NCBI GenBank assembly: GCA_022457155.1
Contig: JAJGOT010000130.1
Coordinates: 820,001 to 884,000 of the forward strand
Direction: 5' to 3'
DNA: 64,000 nucleotides
From: Cladopsammia gracilis
Taxonomy: Eukaryota > Cnidaria > Anthozoa > Scleractinia > Dendrophylliidae
Made by a program: the position numbers and the translations under genes. Every line of letters begins with the position of its first letter. Positions within the stretch are counted from its first letter, which is position 1. Below are positions 12,901 through 23,600 of this stretch, one piece after another. The notes beneath the pieces were generated by a model. That model saw nothing but the letters and a program-made list of their open reading frames with translations, did no database searches and was not told where the DNA came from.

Positions 12901-15360
12901 CCTATACAGCTATTTCAATTAACGTTGTCGGGTGAAAGCTCAAAGCTGAAAGCCTACAAGTCAAGACCGAACGAGTAAACCGAGCGTCTGTTCCAGGCAT
13001 GCAGATAGTTGGGAGCGACGAAACGAAAAGAAACGGCGCGAATGAGCGATGCGACGAGCAGGAAAAACGTTTCTTTTGCGCCGCTCCCAACTGTCTTGGC
13101 TTGTAGCTTTGAGCTTTCATCCGACAACGTTAATTGAAATAGCTATATATTGAAGAGGGTTTGAATTATCTTTTACCAAGCTTAGATTTTGTGGATGCTT
13201 TCGAGTTCATTGTTCATTGTTCTTGCTTTTTACTATCGTCTTTCCTTTCTTCAGTTTGAAAATGTTTATAGGGTGCATAGAGCTTCAGAAGTAAGTCAGT
13301 TGATTAAAGTGTAGGATAAGATTGTCTGATACAATTCATTAAGTTATCTTTCTGTTGCATTTTTATGAATTGTACGATTAAGTGTAACAATCCCCTGCAT
13401 CGCGAGGACGCAAAAAGCCTCGCATTTACGCATCCCAGCAAATGTCTGTTCGTGTGAATGCACGGTTTGTGAGTAAACGCGACCCCTGCTGTTGAGTGAC
13501 TTTAGACCTTATAAAACATGTGCAAAAACAGCATCAAAAACAAATATTTAAGGTTACAGTGTACCTTCAGATCGAAAATTTATCGAAATTTTTTTTTTGG
13601 CGTCAAAATAAAGTTTACAGAATGAACTTTCATTCAAAAAAAAAATTATCGAAAAATAGTGAAAATTGACGGAGAAATGACAGTATAACATTTGTGGGCG
13701 GAGTTTGTTTATGAAGCGATATGTTTTTTTAAGCGCTGTTTTCTCAAAGTTAATTTTTCGCTTGTTGGGGACACTTTAAAGAGCTACAACTCAAAGGAAA
13801 TTTGTTCGATTTTCCTCAAATTTGGACAGAAGCTAGGCTAGCATATAATCAACAAAAACGTGTCGGCGAATTTCTTATTTCCGAAAACTTTTTCGTCAAG
13901 AACCATTTCCGTGCGATCATTCCAAATTTTTTTCTCCCTTTTTCGAAAATATTCTGTGACTTTTCACTGCAATTGAATATGGGAAATCGCCGACACGTTT
14001 TTTTAGCGCTTCGTGTCCGAAAACCCGAGAACAAATCAAATTAGCAAAATACAATAATCGCTTTGAATTGTAGCGTTTTAAAGCTGATTCGGACGTTCGA
14101 ATTTAGACGTAAAAAATTCGACAATTCACTTTATTACCAAATGGTTTCCATATTTAGATAGCCAGCTCTATAAGCTTTAATTTGATATCTGGGTTTAGGT
14201 ATGTTAAGTGTAATCTTAAGACACTAGAGCTGTTATACTGGAGACACCCCCGAAGGTACACTGTAACCTTAATCCAAACACAAATATTTACTAACGGAGG
14301 GTAAGGTTTCCATTGAAAAATGTATTGATCTAGCGTTTACTTGAATGCCTTCTCTTTGATGCAACGAGTTTTCTTTTTAAAAATTATTTAGCAGCAAAAC
14401 AGAAAGAGACTATTTCTACAACAACATTTCCTGGTTTAATCATCCCTTTAGCCTTACTCAAAATCATTTCCTTTGCTAATCGCGAAAAGCAACATCTTTC
14501 CTTTGTCGTTACCAGAGCAACTGCCATCTTTCGGTAAGTTGATCTAATTCTAAGTAGCTGTTTTGCTTTGTCATCAGACATACTTCAATCCAGACATTTT
14601 GACTTTGGTGCGCACTCTTGTAACTGGAGGAGTCAATCAGTTTTTGGAAGAGCACATTGCCGAGGGTGACATGTTAAAAGGAGGACTGGACGCTGAACAA
14701 ACTGCAGACACAAGGAGCCGATGCAAAATCATACAGATATCTCTGTTTGATGGACCACTCGCCCAGTTTGGGGTAAGATCTTTTGTGTAGCGCAAAATAG
14801 GCAACGCTAATACAATTTTTTCCTTATCTGAAAACCTTTGGAGGTCGTTAAGCATGTTCAGCATTTTTCGAGATAAGTTTGTTAATCTTTTGCTTAGTTC
14901 GGCAATCATGTTGACCACAATAGTTCGACATTCTTGAGACAAGGACGAAAATCCTTTTCACTGCCAAACTTTACGCCAGCGTTATTAAACGTTTGTTGTG
15001 TATATTTTTTGTCAACTTTATTGGACATAGGTTACAATAACTCAGTACTATTACAATTTGCTGATAAACTACTAAAAAAAGGTTTAAACTGGAAGTCCCC
15101 CATGATGATCTATTTTCCTCAAATATGTTCTTTAGGATGGAGGAAAATTTGGGGAAATGTTCCTGCACGCATTGCGGACCTCATCTATGATCTGCCTGGG
15201 TTTGTATCGGTTCCGCGACAGTAACATGATACAAGTGGGTGTACCATCATCGAAGCGATATGTCATCTGTTCTCCACACTACCACTTTGAACTACAACAA
15301 ACAGATCTGGTGTTTGTATTGGCTCATTCAGATCCGCAGTTGGAAAAATTCAAAGTGTAA
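859..15360 (+). CDS. KCNMA1-like (slo1): Slo1/BK calcium-activated potassium channel alpha subunit, 3' half (11 coding exons)
   Basis: Large-conductance K+ channel of the plasma membrane opened by voltage and cytosolic Ca2+. Only the cytoplasmic C-terminal part is in the window. Exons: 859-935, 5143-5262, 6841-6937, 7682-7787, 8293-8388, 9216-9302, 10480-10521, 11258-11546, 12495-12625, 14578-14772, 15136-15360; all phases fit and give 487 residues plus stop. Seen motifs: [20 protein letters not shown] (end of RCK1/linker), [34 protein letters not shown], the acidic calcium bowl [28 protein letters not shown] and GLYRFRDS. Each lines up in order with Slo1 of other animals. The stop comes about 10 residues after the RCK2 core, so the long Ser-rich tail of vertebrate or fly Slo1 is absent. 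The voltage sensor, pore and RCK1 must lie left of the window. One intron (5263 on) uses a GC donor. Introns carry several foldback elements. Slo1 rather than Slo2/Slo3 is supported by the calcium bowl. Confidence 0.93.
1071..1107. repeat. Short tandem repeat, 7-bp unit
   Basis: About five copies of a TACCCTA unit inside the first BK intron, directly left of the foldback at 1117. It resembles but is not the metazoan telomere hexamer TTAGGG/CCCTAA. Confidence 0.8.
1117..1262. mobile_element. Foldback MITE, family A
   Basis: Arms gttacgttatgcctcgttg and caacgaggcataacgtaac face each other. The inner part (gtgaggctaggtgcac, tttcatatgaa) is also inverted. The inner arms recur in the foldback at 41804-42002, so both belong to one family. 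Confidence 0.75.
1795..1879. mobile_element. Small 85-bp hairpin element
   Basis: Perfect 14-bp inverted ends aacagttatagtgc / gcactataactgtt in a BK intron. No coding capacity. Confidence 0.6.
2092..2448. mobile_element. Foldback MITE with 30-bp inverted ends
   Basis: Ends aggctatgttcacacttggt and accaagtgtgcacatagcct pair over about 30 bp with one mismatch. Interior rich in 'gggcac' and 'gtgccc' words in both orientations. About 357 bp, in a BK intron. Confidence 0.75.
5143..5262 (+). CDS. BK exon: linker between RCK1 and RCK2 (GC donor)
   Basis: Acceptor ttctctaaag, donor gcaagt (GC-AG intron). Phase 1 at both ends, joining the flanking BK exons without a stop. Encodes a 40-residue segment containing [20 protein letters not shown] and [12 protein letters not shown], with no clear counterpart in vertebrate Slo1, where this linker is variable. 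The exon call rests on phase fit, open frame and splice sites, not on homology. Confidence 0.6.
6841..6937 (+). CDS. BK exon: linker
   Basis: Acceptor is a T-run followed by ag; donor gtaagt. Encodes [18 protein letters not shown] and [11 protein letters not shown]. Enters in phase 1 and leaves in phase 2, as the neighbours require. Linker sequence, variable in the family. Confidence 0.7.
7043..7430. mobile_element. Palindromic MITE with 21-bp perfect ends
   Basis: Ends GGCCCTGTCACACTATTGCG and CGCAATAGTGTGACAGGGCC. The centre (about 7250-7284) is a perfect palindrome around gcatgc, and the arms carry many 'agcgtatg' words. 388 bp in the intron before the RCK2 start exon. Confidence 0.85.
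7682..7787 (+). CDS. BK exon: start of RCK2
   Basis: Acceptor acattttag, donor gtatgt. Encodes [20 protein letters not shown], equal to the 'DSTGMFHWCAPKEIEKVIL' start of RCK2 in Slo1. Ends in phase 0. Confidence 0.92.
8293..8388 (+). CDS. BK exon: first strand and helix of RCK2
   Basis: Encodes 32 residues including [19 protein letters not shown] and LLGLRPL, the Rossmann-like beta strand 'GHVVVCIFGD' and 'ALIGLRNL' of Slo1. Phase 0 at both ends. A candidate alternative exon follows at 8873. Confidence 0.93.
8873..9031 (+). other. Candidate alternative terminal exon of the BK gene
   Basis: Lies between two phase-0 BK exons. A strong pyrimidine tract plus ag (accttctttttctctttag) ends at 8872, and the in-phase reading from 8873 stays open for 52 codons before TAA at 9029-9031. 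It would encode a basic, aromatic-rich tail ([33 protein letters not shown]). If used, the channel would be cut inside RCK2, before the calcium bowl. No homology was recognised, and an open run of this length in one frame can occur by chance. Confidence 0.3.
9216..9302 (+). CDS. BK exon: RCK2 core
   Basis: Encodes [20 protein letters not shown] and NKDYMERE, the highly conserved 'VMPLRASNFHYHELKHIV' block of Slo1. Phase 0 at both ends (29 codons). Confidence 0.95.
10159..10243. mobile_element. Small 85-bp inverted-repeat element
   Basis: Left arm ttgttattaatgtgccaacc, right arm ggttggcacatttgaataac. No coding capacity. Confidence 0.5.
10480..10521 (+). CDS. BK exon: 14-codon microexon in RCK2
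   Basis: Acceptor ctcttttcag, donor gtaagt. Encodes [14 protein letters not shown], matching 'WETLHNFPKVSILP' of Slo1. Only 42 bp, in phase 0. Confidence 0.92.
11106..11204. mobile_element. Foldback MITE upstream of a BK exon
   Basis: Arms agtctccaacgcagccattg / gatggctgcgcaggagact and tgtgtcgtcacgcaac / gttgcgtgacgacaca. It ends about 50 bp left of the acceptor of the exon at 11258. The word 'gcgtgacgacaca' also occurs near 15958, suggesting another fragment. Confidence 0.7.
11258..11546 (+). CDS. BK exon: central RCK2
   Basis: Largest BK exon here (96 codons plus 1 base). Contains [37 protein letters not shown] and CNIPIITEV, all conserved Slo1 blocks. The middle ([20 protein letters not shown]) corresponds to the variable loop of RCK2. 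Confidence 0.95.
12495..12625 (+). CDS. BK exon: calcium bowl
   Basis: Encodes [20 protein letters not shown] followed by [12 protein letters not shown] and MLDSLMSA. The Asp/Glu run is the high-affinity Ca2+ site that defines Slo1. Compared with the usual run of five Asp then Pro, an Asp is replaced by Glu and the Pro by Glu. Confidence 0.96.
12907..13146. mobile_element. Foldback MITE, about 240 bp
   Basis: Arms agctatttcaattaacgttg and caacgttaattgaaatagct, followed by inverted 'gtgaaagctcaaagct' type sequence. TA-rich flanks (tata on both sides) would fit a TA target site. Confidence 0.75.
13552..14268. mobile_element. TTAA-flanked non-autonomous transposon, copy 1
   Basis: Inverted ends GGTTACAGTGTACCTTC / GAAGGTACACTGTAACC, with TTAA on both sides (13548-13551 and 14269-14272), the target-site signature of the piggyBac superfamily. 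About 717 bp, no transposase reading frame. A second copy in the opposite orientation is at 52868-53586. Open frames inside (for example 13802-14044) look like chance, since they carry no recognised domain. Confidence 0.85.
14578..14772 (+). CDS. BK exon: RCK2 C-terminal half
   Basis: Encodes [20 protein letters not shown] and [18 protein letters not shown], matching Slo1 '[20 protein letters not shown]' and 'RCRVAQLALLDGPFADLG'. 65 codons, phase 0 both ends. Confidence 0.95.
15136..15360 (+). CDS. BK terminal exon with stop
   Basis: Starts [20 protein letters not shown], continues [29 protein letters not shown] and [16 protein letters not shown], then TAA. The stop lies almost directly after the last RCK2 strand, so this isoform lacks a long regulatory tail. 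Confidence 0.93.
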   Translation, partial: DGGKFGEMFLHALRTSSMICLGLYRFRDSNMIQVGVPSSKRYVICSPHYHFELQQTDLVFVLAHSDPQLEKFKV

Positions 15361-15546
15361 TGGCGTCAATACCCCTCCTAAGAATCTATTTCGAAAAAGC
15401 CTGTGTTGCTTCAATGCGAAACACAAAAATATTTGTAGAGCGGTCTGTATTTTCTTCCGACTTTTCAGAATAGCGGGAACATGTTGCAGAAAGTGTCCTT
15501 TTCAGAGCCATGTCATTGTGCACTTATCATTTGCATTAATTTAAAA

Positions 15547-15934
15547 GACGCCTTCACACGTCAAACTCAAGTTGGCAAACTCAAGTTGGCGTGTGTGAAC
15601 GTGACTTCAACTGTTGGCAAACATGTTGACAAACTGTTGGCGATAATTAAAACTGGTTTCCATCCTTGCCAAATTTAACGCCAACTTTTTTTTGAGTTTG
15701 TAAACTCGCATTTGGCCAGTAAGCATTTGCTGCGACTTCAGCATGTGCAACCTCATTTCGCAGGCTCCTCGTTCTTTCCCATGAAAAGGACGAACCTTGG
15801 GAACGAGGTTCAGGTGTGTGGAAACGAGGTTCAGGTGTGTGGAAGTTTGTCATGTGAAAACACGAGATTGCCTACGCGGTTTTGGAGTTTGGCAACACAA
15901 GTTTGCTAACTTTAGTTTGCCGTGTGAAGGCGTC
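15547..15934. mobile_element. Foldback MITE downstream of BK
   Basis: Ends gacgccttcacacg and cgtgtgaaggcgtc with further inverted 'caaactcaagttggcaaac' type arms. Contains a short direct duplication (gaggttcaggtgtgtggaa, 15807-15844). Probably within or just past the BK 3' UTR. Confidence 0.75.
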
Positions 15935-16594
15935 GTGTGAGGCGTCACACAACGCTTGCGTGACGACACAAGTTAAAGCTGCAAAGAAGATTCGTAGATC
16001 CAAATTACCGTGGATTTAACTTGTTATTGGGACAAGGCTATGTTAGGTTCATTACCCTTGCAAATGTTGCCATTTTTCTGATAAAGTTGAGCCTCCGCTT
16101 ACAAAAGGAATGTTTTAAAATAACGTTTTATTTTAAGCCTTTTTTCAAGTTGTTAAATTTACAAAAGCCCAAGGCACCTCATGTTATAAGCATATTTAAG
16201 AATGTTGGAATTATGCCTTTTTAAAGTTTGTCTGTAAGTATAAGAAAGAGAAACGAGCCTTTTGAGTGCTATACACGTATTTATATTGTTATTTACATTG
16301 CAACAATTATTTAAATATTTTTGTTTTATAGCAAAATTTCTGTAAACATAACACATTCGTACGAAAATTCTGCCATGAAATGGTTCAGTCTGCAAACATT
16401 TGTCGTCATTTTAGGGCCGTTGGGCTCAAATGCAATAGACCTTTTAAGCCTGGTTTAGTTGTTGTCCCATTTCAGATCATGTGAGGTTCTCTAGAGAATT
16501 GCTCCTTTATCTTTCTGAAAATTATGAGGAAAATCTATTAACCCCCCGGGGGCTTATTTATTTCAATCGCGTTTGAGGTGGAGGCTTAAATTGA

Positions 16595-16626
<32 letters not shown>

Positions 16627-17267
16627 CTTAATAAATTTCTTGCTCCAAAAAGCGTATTACAGGCTTAATAGAGGATTTACGTTACGTGAATAATGCGAAC
16701 TTGTAAAGAACTAATTATCTTCAGTAACATCACATGGTCTGTAATGTGAAAAGCAAACAAACCAAACAGGCTACAAAAAGTCTATCAGAGCTAGTGTTTC
16801 AAAGTGTTCAAAAGTGCGGATTAGTTTTTATCAAGATCTTGTTTTTATTCAAATTTTGATATTCAATTTTCTTCATTTTTTTCTACATTTGGTCAGAAGC
16901 AGGCTGTAAACAGAAGTCTCTCATCTTTAATACCCTGTTTATCTTTCCTTCGTTAAAGGGATTATTAGTTCATGTTATTTGGAATGATTCTGTCAACATA
17001 CAAATTGTCCTAAAGAAGTAGAAATCCTCAAAGAAGTACAGTTTATCAAGACTGGAACACGAAAGTCAGAAGTCACCCGTGTTATACAACTGAATCGTTT
17101 TATGGAGTTAAAAAAAAGTATGACCTAGTCACCTGACAGCAACAGAATTTTAGGTATTTCAGTCAACGTTTGTAGTCCATCTTACGAGTAGGTAGTGTAA
17201 CCATGCCTAAGTGCTAAAGGTACCTTGGTGGACTGGAATGACTACTCTTGTTTGTTGGACTAGCGTT

Positions 17268-17580
17268 GGTGCCCGGGGGGGTGGGGGTACTCCCCTAACA
17301 AAGCCGTATAAGTATGTGCCGCCCCGAAAGGTATGGTTTTTTTTTAGCCGTTTTTGGTCTGCAAACTGGTATAGATTTGGGCCGTTTTGGTCCGAAATTG
17401 GGTATGGCTTTTACGTAAAGAGAACCACAAGAGTGTAAAAACTTAGCCAGGTCTGATAATGGGTATCGATTTTATTTATTTATTTATTTATTTATTTATT
17501 CAATCAGTCAAGGCGTCAGATCTGAAAAAGGGTATAGAAAATAGGGTCAGGGTTTGGAGAACCGGGCGGCACATACCCAC
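17268..17580. repeat. G-rich dispersed repeat (gggggtactccc type)
   Basis: Begins gcccgggggggtgggggtactcc, ends gggtatagaaaatagggtcagggtttggagaaccgggcggcac in shorter pieces. The same style (runs of G, 'tactccc', 'gaaaggggta') recurs at 36618-37052. Interrupted by a TTTA tract. No frame of interest. Confidence 0.6.
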
Positions 17581-18095
17581 TGAACAGTACGAGCCAGAAG
17601 GGAAACTATGCATGTGAAATATAAATACGGTAGGTAGGATAAACCTTGATCTTTGGTTACTCTTCCTTAATATAAGTGGAACCATAAAAAGAGCAGTTAA
17701 TATGTTTATTAAGAGAAGAAATACAGCTGGTTTGTATTGAAACTGGTCAATGGAATAACTAAACTATTTATAAAAGATTTTTACATCAATTTATTTAATA
17801 TTGCAGCATTAACTTATGATGTTTGTTTGTTACTGTTTTTTTTTTCGTGGGTTTTCACTCTGCAAGAACTTTTAATAAATTTTATCAGGTTTTAGAAGTA
17901 ATGTGTTTGTTGTGTTTTGTTTGTGATGTGTCAAGATCAAAGACGGTGTTGTCTTATGAAAATGCCAAACAGCTGCGACTACGATTAAACTTGTGATGTG
18001 ACAACGTGGCTGGACAAAGAACTGACAAACAATTACGGTATAAGATAACACAATAATCAAGGGCCGAAACCTCATTCGACCATGCTTCACCTTAA

Positions 18096-18365
18096 GAGGG
18101 AGCGTGGACAAATGGTTAGGGTGCCCAACTTGAAATCCGTAGGTACCGGGTTCAGATCCCGCTCTGACAACCAACCAGCTGAAGTTGTTTCACGGTAGAC
18201 CCGAGTTCAACTCCTCGGCCACGCTTGTATTAAAATAGCCAAATGATCTGCCTTCTGTCCGTTAGGATTTTTTGAAGTATTTGTTTCTGTTATTTGAATG
18301 CTCACTCGGCCCCACCAGCAATTGTGCTGTTAACACTGCCGACCGTAAATAAAGTGGGTTTTTTT
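18096..18365 (+). mobile_element. tRNA-derived SINE
   Basis: Shows a pol III A-box-like block (tggacaaatggttaggg, about 18105) and B-box (gggttcagatccc, 18148-18160) at the usual spacing, followed by an unrelated body and a T-rich end. The tRNA cloverleaf is not intact, so a SINE head rather than a tRNA gene. Confidence 0.7.
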
Positions 18366-18572
18366 TTATTTGCTGAATTTTGTTTTCTTCAACTGAATTT
18401 CACGCTTCCTCGACGAAGCACTTTCGACCTATTTACCAAAATGGTTGTGCGAGATTCACCAACATTCGAACCTCTTCTGACAGCCACTGTCCTACATTCC
18501 TAGACATTTACTTACGCGTTTTCAACACCCAAATTAAGCTAAAGGCCATGTGATTAACAACAGAAGAACCGT

Positions 18573-18742
18573 GTATACCTAATTCAATAAAGGTTGCTTT
18601 GGCAATTGGGCATTGGTAATTGTGCGTTGGCATTTGGGCATACGGAACACAATGCAATGATTTGCTTGAGTGACCGCCAAACAATAGCTTCCCAATGCCC
18701 AATTACCAATGACCAAAGCAACCTTTATTGAATTAGGTATAT
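18573..18742. mobile_element. Foldback MITE with about 30-bp ends
   Basis: Arms gtatacctaattcaataaag and ctttattgaattaggtatat, with inverted 'caattgggcattggtaatt' inside. About 170 bp between the BK and receptor genes. Confidence 0.8.
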
Positions 18743-18914
18743 ACAAAATTCATGACTGCTCTAATTAGTTGAGTGAAAATTCATAAACTTACCACTACAT
18801 GCGCCTAAGCGACAAGATTCTTCATTTTATGGGTCGCGATAACTAAACTTGCTTCTCATTTCAGTTACTTAAACAGACTGGAAGTTATCCTGATTTTCTG
18901 TATGCAAGCATTAT

Positions 18915-19065
18915 TCGGTATTAAAATAAAATGTGTTACAATTTGTAAAAAGTGATGAAGGGCTTTGCCCGAAACGTTTGTGAACTCAATCACTATGACA
19001 CTTTTTACAATTTTTCATTTATTTTTATTTTTTTTAATGTTTTTAACACATTTTATTTTAAACAA
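18915..19065. mobile_element. AT-rich foldback element
   Basis: Left aaaataaaatgtgttacaat with tttgtaaaaagtg faces right cactttttacaa with aacacattttatttt. No coding capacity. Confidence 0.6.
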
Positions 19066-19526
19066 GTGTCACGCATCATCTGGAGAACATTCACGTTTAC
19101 TCCTAGTTCAATTATTCGGTATTTCCCATCTTTAATAAACAAGACTTTGTGAAAAAATTATCTGACAACAGCCTTTTTGGAAATAACTTTATTTCCACTA
19201 TATAGATGTTTGTCATAGCGCCAAACAGGAAAGAAAATTTATAGCGGTGCTTTCCAAATTTAGAAAAAACTAATACGTCACCGGATTAGTTTTAAAGATG
19301 ATTAGTGAAAACTAGAGGCTTTTCAGAATGCTGTACTGTTTCCATGGCAATGGCTATGACGTCATCAGTACCCTTAAAGTATTGCCTGTTTGCGTAGTAT
19401 AGTAGTTGTCCATATCATTGATAGCGTCACTTTTTAATATTCCATCATTTAGACACTATTGAAAGCAAGAAACCTTTACGAGCCTCCTTAAAAGGAAAAC
19501 AGGAAATAAACAGAAAATTTTTCGGG

Positions 19527-19798
19527 AATAGCGTTCCGCCCAGATTCTAAAAATAGAATTGGCGCGCAGCATCACGGGATTGAAATGCGTACAAACATTC
19601 AAGAACTATGCAGGTAGCTACGAAAAAAGCAGGTGCTACGAAGCACTGTTCTTGGGTACAACTCGACAATTATCCACAACATGTACAGGAATCGTAAAAA
19701 CTGGTGTTTCCAAGGCAGCCATTTTGAAATATTTGTCCGCATTTCGATCCCACAATGCAGTGCTGCCAAATATGACGTCACCTGGGCGGAACGCTATT
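19527..19798. mobile_element. MITE with 17-bp perfect ends
   Basis: Ends aatagcgttccgcccag / ctgggcggaacgctatt. About 272 bp, lying 3' of the receptor gene. Confidence 0.8.
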
Positions 19799-20112
19799 TC
19801 ATTGTGCACAACAATTTTTCACAGGGCCTTCTCCAGAGTGTTTCATTCTATGTACCAACAGTAGCATAACCTTTTCGGTCGCCATCTGACTATAAGCATT
19901 AACTGAATAACTCAAGGGACAAAGGCTCCACTGAATGCTCATGAGGTCAAGTCTTGTTTATGAGAATCTTGGGTGAAGAGGCCGGTGCAGCTACAGAATA
20001 AATATGTAGTCCCCACGGTGACCCTATCCAAGTTTAACTGTATGTTTACGCTTACGGTAGCGAAGTTGTTATGAATGTAATGAACTTTTATCTCAAGGAA
20101 GCAATACTGTTT

Positions 20113-20653
20113 TCAGTTCACAGATATTGGTATTGCCGTTATCGTCATAACTGATGTCTGCCGCCGTTTGGCGTCAGATCCGGTTGCCTTTAGCGCTACT
20201 TGATGCTGCACCAGCGTCTGATCCTCTTCCCCTCTCTTCACATTAAGCAAGAAGCGCTTTAAGAACCTCCCAAATGGTCCAAGACTCGTGCCAAACTTGA
20301 TCAAAATAAAAAATGTCACCATTTCTACCAGTAAAGCCAGCAGTGAGAATACACTAACTGCGATGACCGTCCAGAAAAGACCAACAAAGTCACTTGGATC
20401 CAGTCTTCTGTGTTCGTTATCATTACAGATTGATTTAGGAAACCATCGATTCGCGATTGATCTAATTGTGCCATTTTCTTGGTGTTTTAAGACCGATAGC
20501 GAAATTTCGTGGAGCCATGGAGAGTTTTTGGGGACGGCAAAAGCGTATCCTGACACGAGGACCCGCTCCTTCAACAATTTGAAACTGCAATTTTTGTCTG
20601 TGTTTGCGATTTGACTGAGAGACAAGTAGTCTCCAATTAGACCTTGAATCTTC
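20113..20653 (-). CDS. iGluR exon 7: S2 end, M4, tail, stop
   Basis: Acceptor attgttttcag. Encodes KIQGLIGDYLSLSQ (Asp 747, amino-group ligand), AFAVPKNSPWLHEISLSVLK, FPKSICND, M4 (VGLFWTVIAVSVFSLLALLV) and a short basic tail ending at the stop 20113-20115. No long cytoplasmic tail of GluN2 kind. Confidence 0.93.
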
Positions 20654-23600
20654 CTGAAAACAATTTGGGTAAAACAGAGAAGTTAAACTTTTTTGTTTGA
20701 GTCAAGAGGAGTGAACCTTGACTACAGTTTTAGAGTCGTTGCTAGGGACATTATTTCATGGTAAGCACTTTACGTGTCATAAAACTGCGAACACGGTGGG
20801 AACCAGATACCACGCAGCTCTTAACAACCCCTAATTTCATTGGGCCTGGGTATCACGCAGCTCTATTGTTTTCAGAACTAGGGTCCATTGTTGTGTTGTT
20901 TGTTCTATCGTTTTCTCAGCAAATCAGAGAAGACCTTGTAAGAGCTGCGTACTGCCCCGTGGGAACTATTACATCTCTATAAATCGACATTGCGCGTGCG
21001 CAACTAGTGCCAATCCCTAACCGCGCGTTAGAATGAAAAAAACGTAAAAACTCAAAGGAAAAGAGATAAAAATCCATTTTTTGGCGAATCATAAGCAATT
21101 CAACTTTTTTAAGGCGGGACTTAACCTAAACGCCATTTCTCCGCCATTTGACATGGCTTTAATGGAAATATTTCGTTCACGTTTTAAACAATCCAAAAAC
21201 TCTATGCTGATCCCATGAATCTATCACGGTTATGGGGTGTTTTGAAAAAGTTTTGGGTGAGTTTTGAGTATGTTTGGGAGGAAATAGTTTTTCTCAAAGG
21301 ATTTGTAAAATTAAGAGAAATAAATATTGAAGATTTAGTCAAGTTTTAAAATTAGAATTTGTAGTTAATGGTTAATAGACGGACACCAAGTTAGTCCACT
21401 AGCAACCTGGGGTGCTCTTGCGTGGGTATCGACTGTCTGTTGGTGTTCCCAAAATCATTTTCTTTCTTCTTTCCCTTCTTTAAACCTCTCTTTTTTTTTT
21501 AACATCTGTAGCATGGAATTACCGTTTAGACGAAAAAAGGAAAGCTATTAAAAGAAATGTATGAAAATACACCTTTATTTCATACGAGAACGTGAATTTT
21601 AACAAATCCATGATTACAGATTTTTTTATTGGGATGTTCTTGAGCCGTTGACATTGTTCTTGTTCTCATTGTGGTCACGTGACTTACCAAATGTGGTTGT
21701 GACTCATAAAATTTGAGGAACCATTAAAGTGTATGTGACAGATTTTTTTTATTTGCATGATGGAATCTACATGGTGTTCTTATAAGAAAATCGAAAAGCG
21801 TTTTTTCGATATCGATTTTCTTTTCCGTGTTTAAGCCGTCTAAAAACGTGAAATTTCACCTCCAGTGGGGTACAAAACCGCGCAAGAAGAAAGACTGGAA
21901 ATAGTCCGCGGTGACGTCAATACAAGAATGCCGGTGTCGAGGTTTATCGGTTCCTCGCAATTTCTGGTGCGCCCTGAGGAAGAAACATGATTCTATTTAG
22001 AGGTGTGTTGTCTATGGTTGTAGAAACACGCACCAAAAAAAACCGAGGAACTGAGAAACCGCGACACTGGCATTCTTGTATTGACGTCACAGCGGACTAT
22101 TTCCAGTCCTTCTTCTTGCGCGGTTTTGTAACACACCGGAAGTGAAATTTCACGTTCTTAGACGGCTAAATCACGGACAAGAAAAATCGATATATAGAAA
22201 ATCTTTTTGCGACTTTCGTATCAGAACGCCATGTAGATTCCAACCACTTTGCGAGACACATGGATGCTTTATGGGCTTTCAGTGCCAAGGGAGTTATCAT
22301 CAGAATATGAATATAATTATTTACTCACCCTTGCCGCATATGTTCAACTCCCGTTTCCAAGCTTGACACACTGTTCTCTCGAAGGTTAACCTCATGAATC
22401 CTTCGAAATGTTGAATTAATGTGATTCTTAAAATAGTCTTTCTCGTTCGAACCTCGAACAGCAGCTGCCTTAAACATTGGAGGCTCAGATATTAGCTGAA
22501 TAAACAATGGCAAGCAGATGTTAAGGGAAATAATGGAACATTTATTACCTACCGTTTAAGGGATTCTGATTCTTCTATTCCTGAGAAATGTCACACTCGC
22601 ACTAATAGTTTTCTAATATTCAATATTATTTGCCACCAGAAATAGATTTTGAAAATGGTGACGACGATGTTGATGATGATGACAATGGTGGTGATGACGA
22701 CAACCTCAAATTTCCGAAAGTAACCATCTCATTACTTTCGGAGTTAGCAGCCTTTGCGGCTCGCTACTTTCGGAGGGGTCTTTACTTTCGGGAGATCGTT
22801 ACTTTCGGGGAACATAAAACGTTAAAAAAGCTGGTGCGAGCTCTCTTTCTGAATGAAATAAAAGACAGAAATTCGCAACAATAATAAAAAACGAAAATTT
22901 TCGCTCCAGTTTCATGTAACTGCCCCATGAGTGGGCTCGGCCATGTCCAGATTGTGTTGAGTATAATAAAAAAAACTTGGTCTCGCTACTTTCGGAAATT
23001 ATTAGCAGCCAGAAAGTTTTAACGTTACTTTCAGAGCATGTATGTATGTATAACCATTACTCATACAAGATAGTATATTAAAGCTTAAAGCTTGTGGGGT
23101 CATGTAGTCTTGATGGTGATGATGTCAGTGGTGATGATGTTGAAGATAATAGGGAGCTTAAGCAACCACGACGGCGACGGCAGCGAGAACCGCACAAAAC
23201 AATAGGTTTAATAAGCGAAACAATGCCTCTGCACGTGCGTTTTACATTTTGGTACATTGCTTTGCCGTTCCTGCAAAACAACAACGTCAAATGATCAAAT
23301 TATAGGTTTTGTGGAGAACGTGAACACACGACGGTTAATTTTCCTTTCTCCATTTGAACTGGAAAGCCATCCCTTCTCCTGGACAATCCAGTCACATTAG
23401 ACAAACAAAACAAATTGGAACAACTGCAAAGTAGTTAAAAATAGCACGAATCCTTTTTTCAAGTGACGTTTTCCTTGGCGTTGCCGTCGTCGTTGCTTAA
23501 AGCCAAATCCGCGAAATAAAAGGCGGCTGGACTGTCCAACTCATGCAAATGAGCAAAATCTATTGTTCTTGCTCATTTGCATTAGATTCGGCGTGGGGCT

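Larger units (their letters stand above)
15361..18095. other. 3' flank of BK, no gene seen
   Basis: Holds the foldback at 15547, a 24-base G run (16595-16618), a G-rich dispersed repeat at about 17268-17580 and a TTTA microsatellite at about 17467-17500. AATAAA-like words occur at about 16630 and 17873, but no polyadenylation site can be fixed from sequence alone. Confidence 0.5.

Noticed and set aside
13802..14044. 80-codon frame within the TTAA element
   Set aside because: No transposase motif; the opposite strand is equally open, and the second copy at 52868 does not keep it intact.
18096..18165. tRNA gene
   Set aside because: A- and B-box present but no consistent cloverleaf; followed by SINE-like body.
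20288..20614. 108-codon + frame
   Set aside because: Antisense shadow of the last receptor exon.
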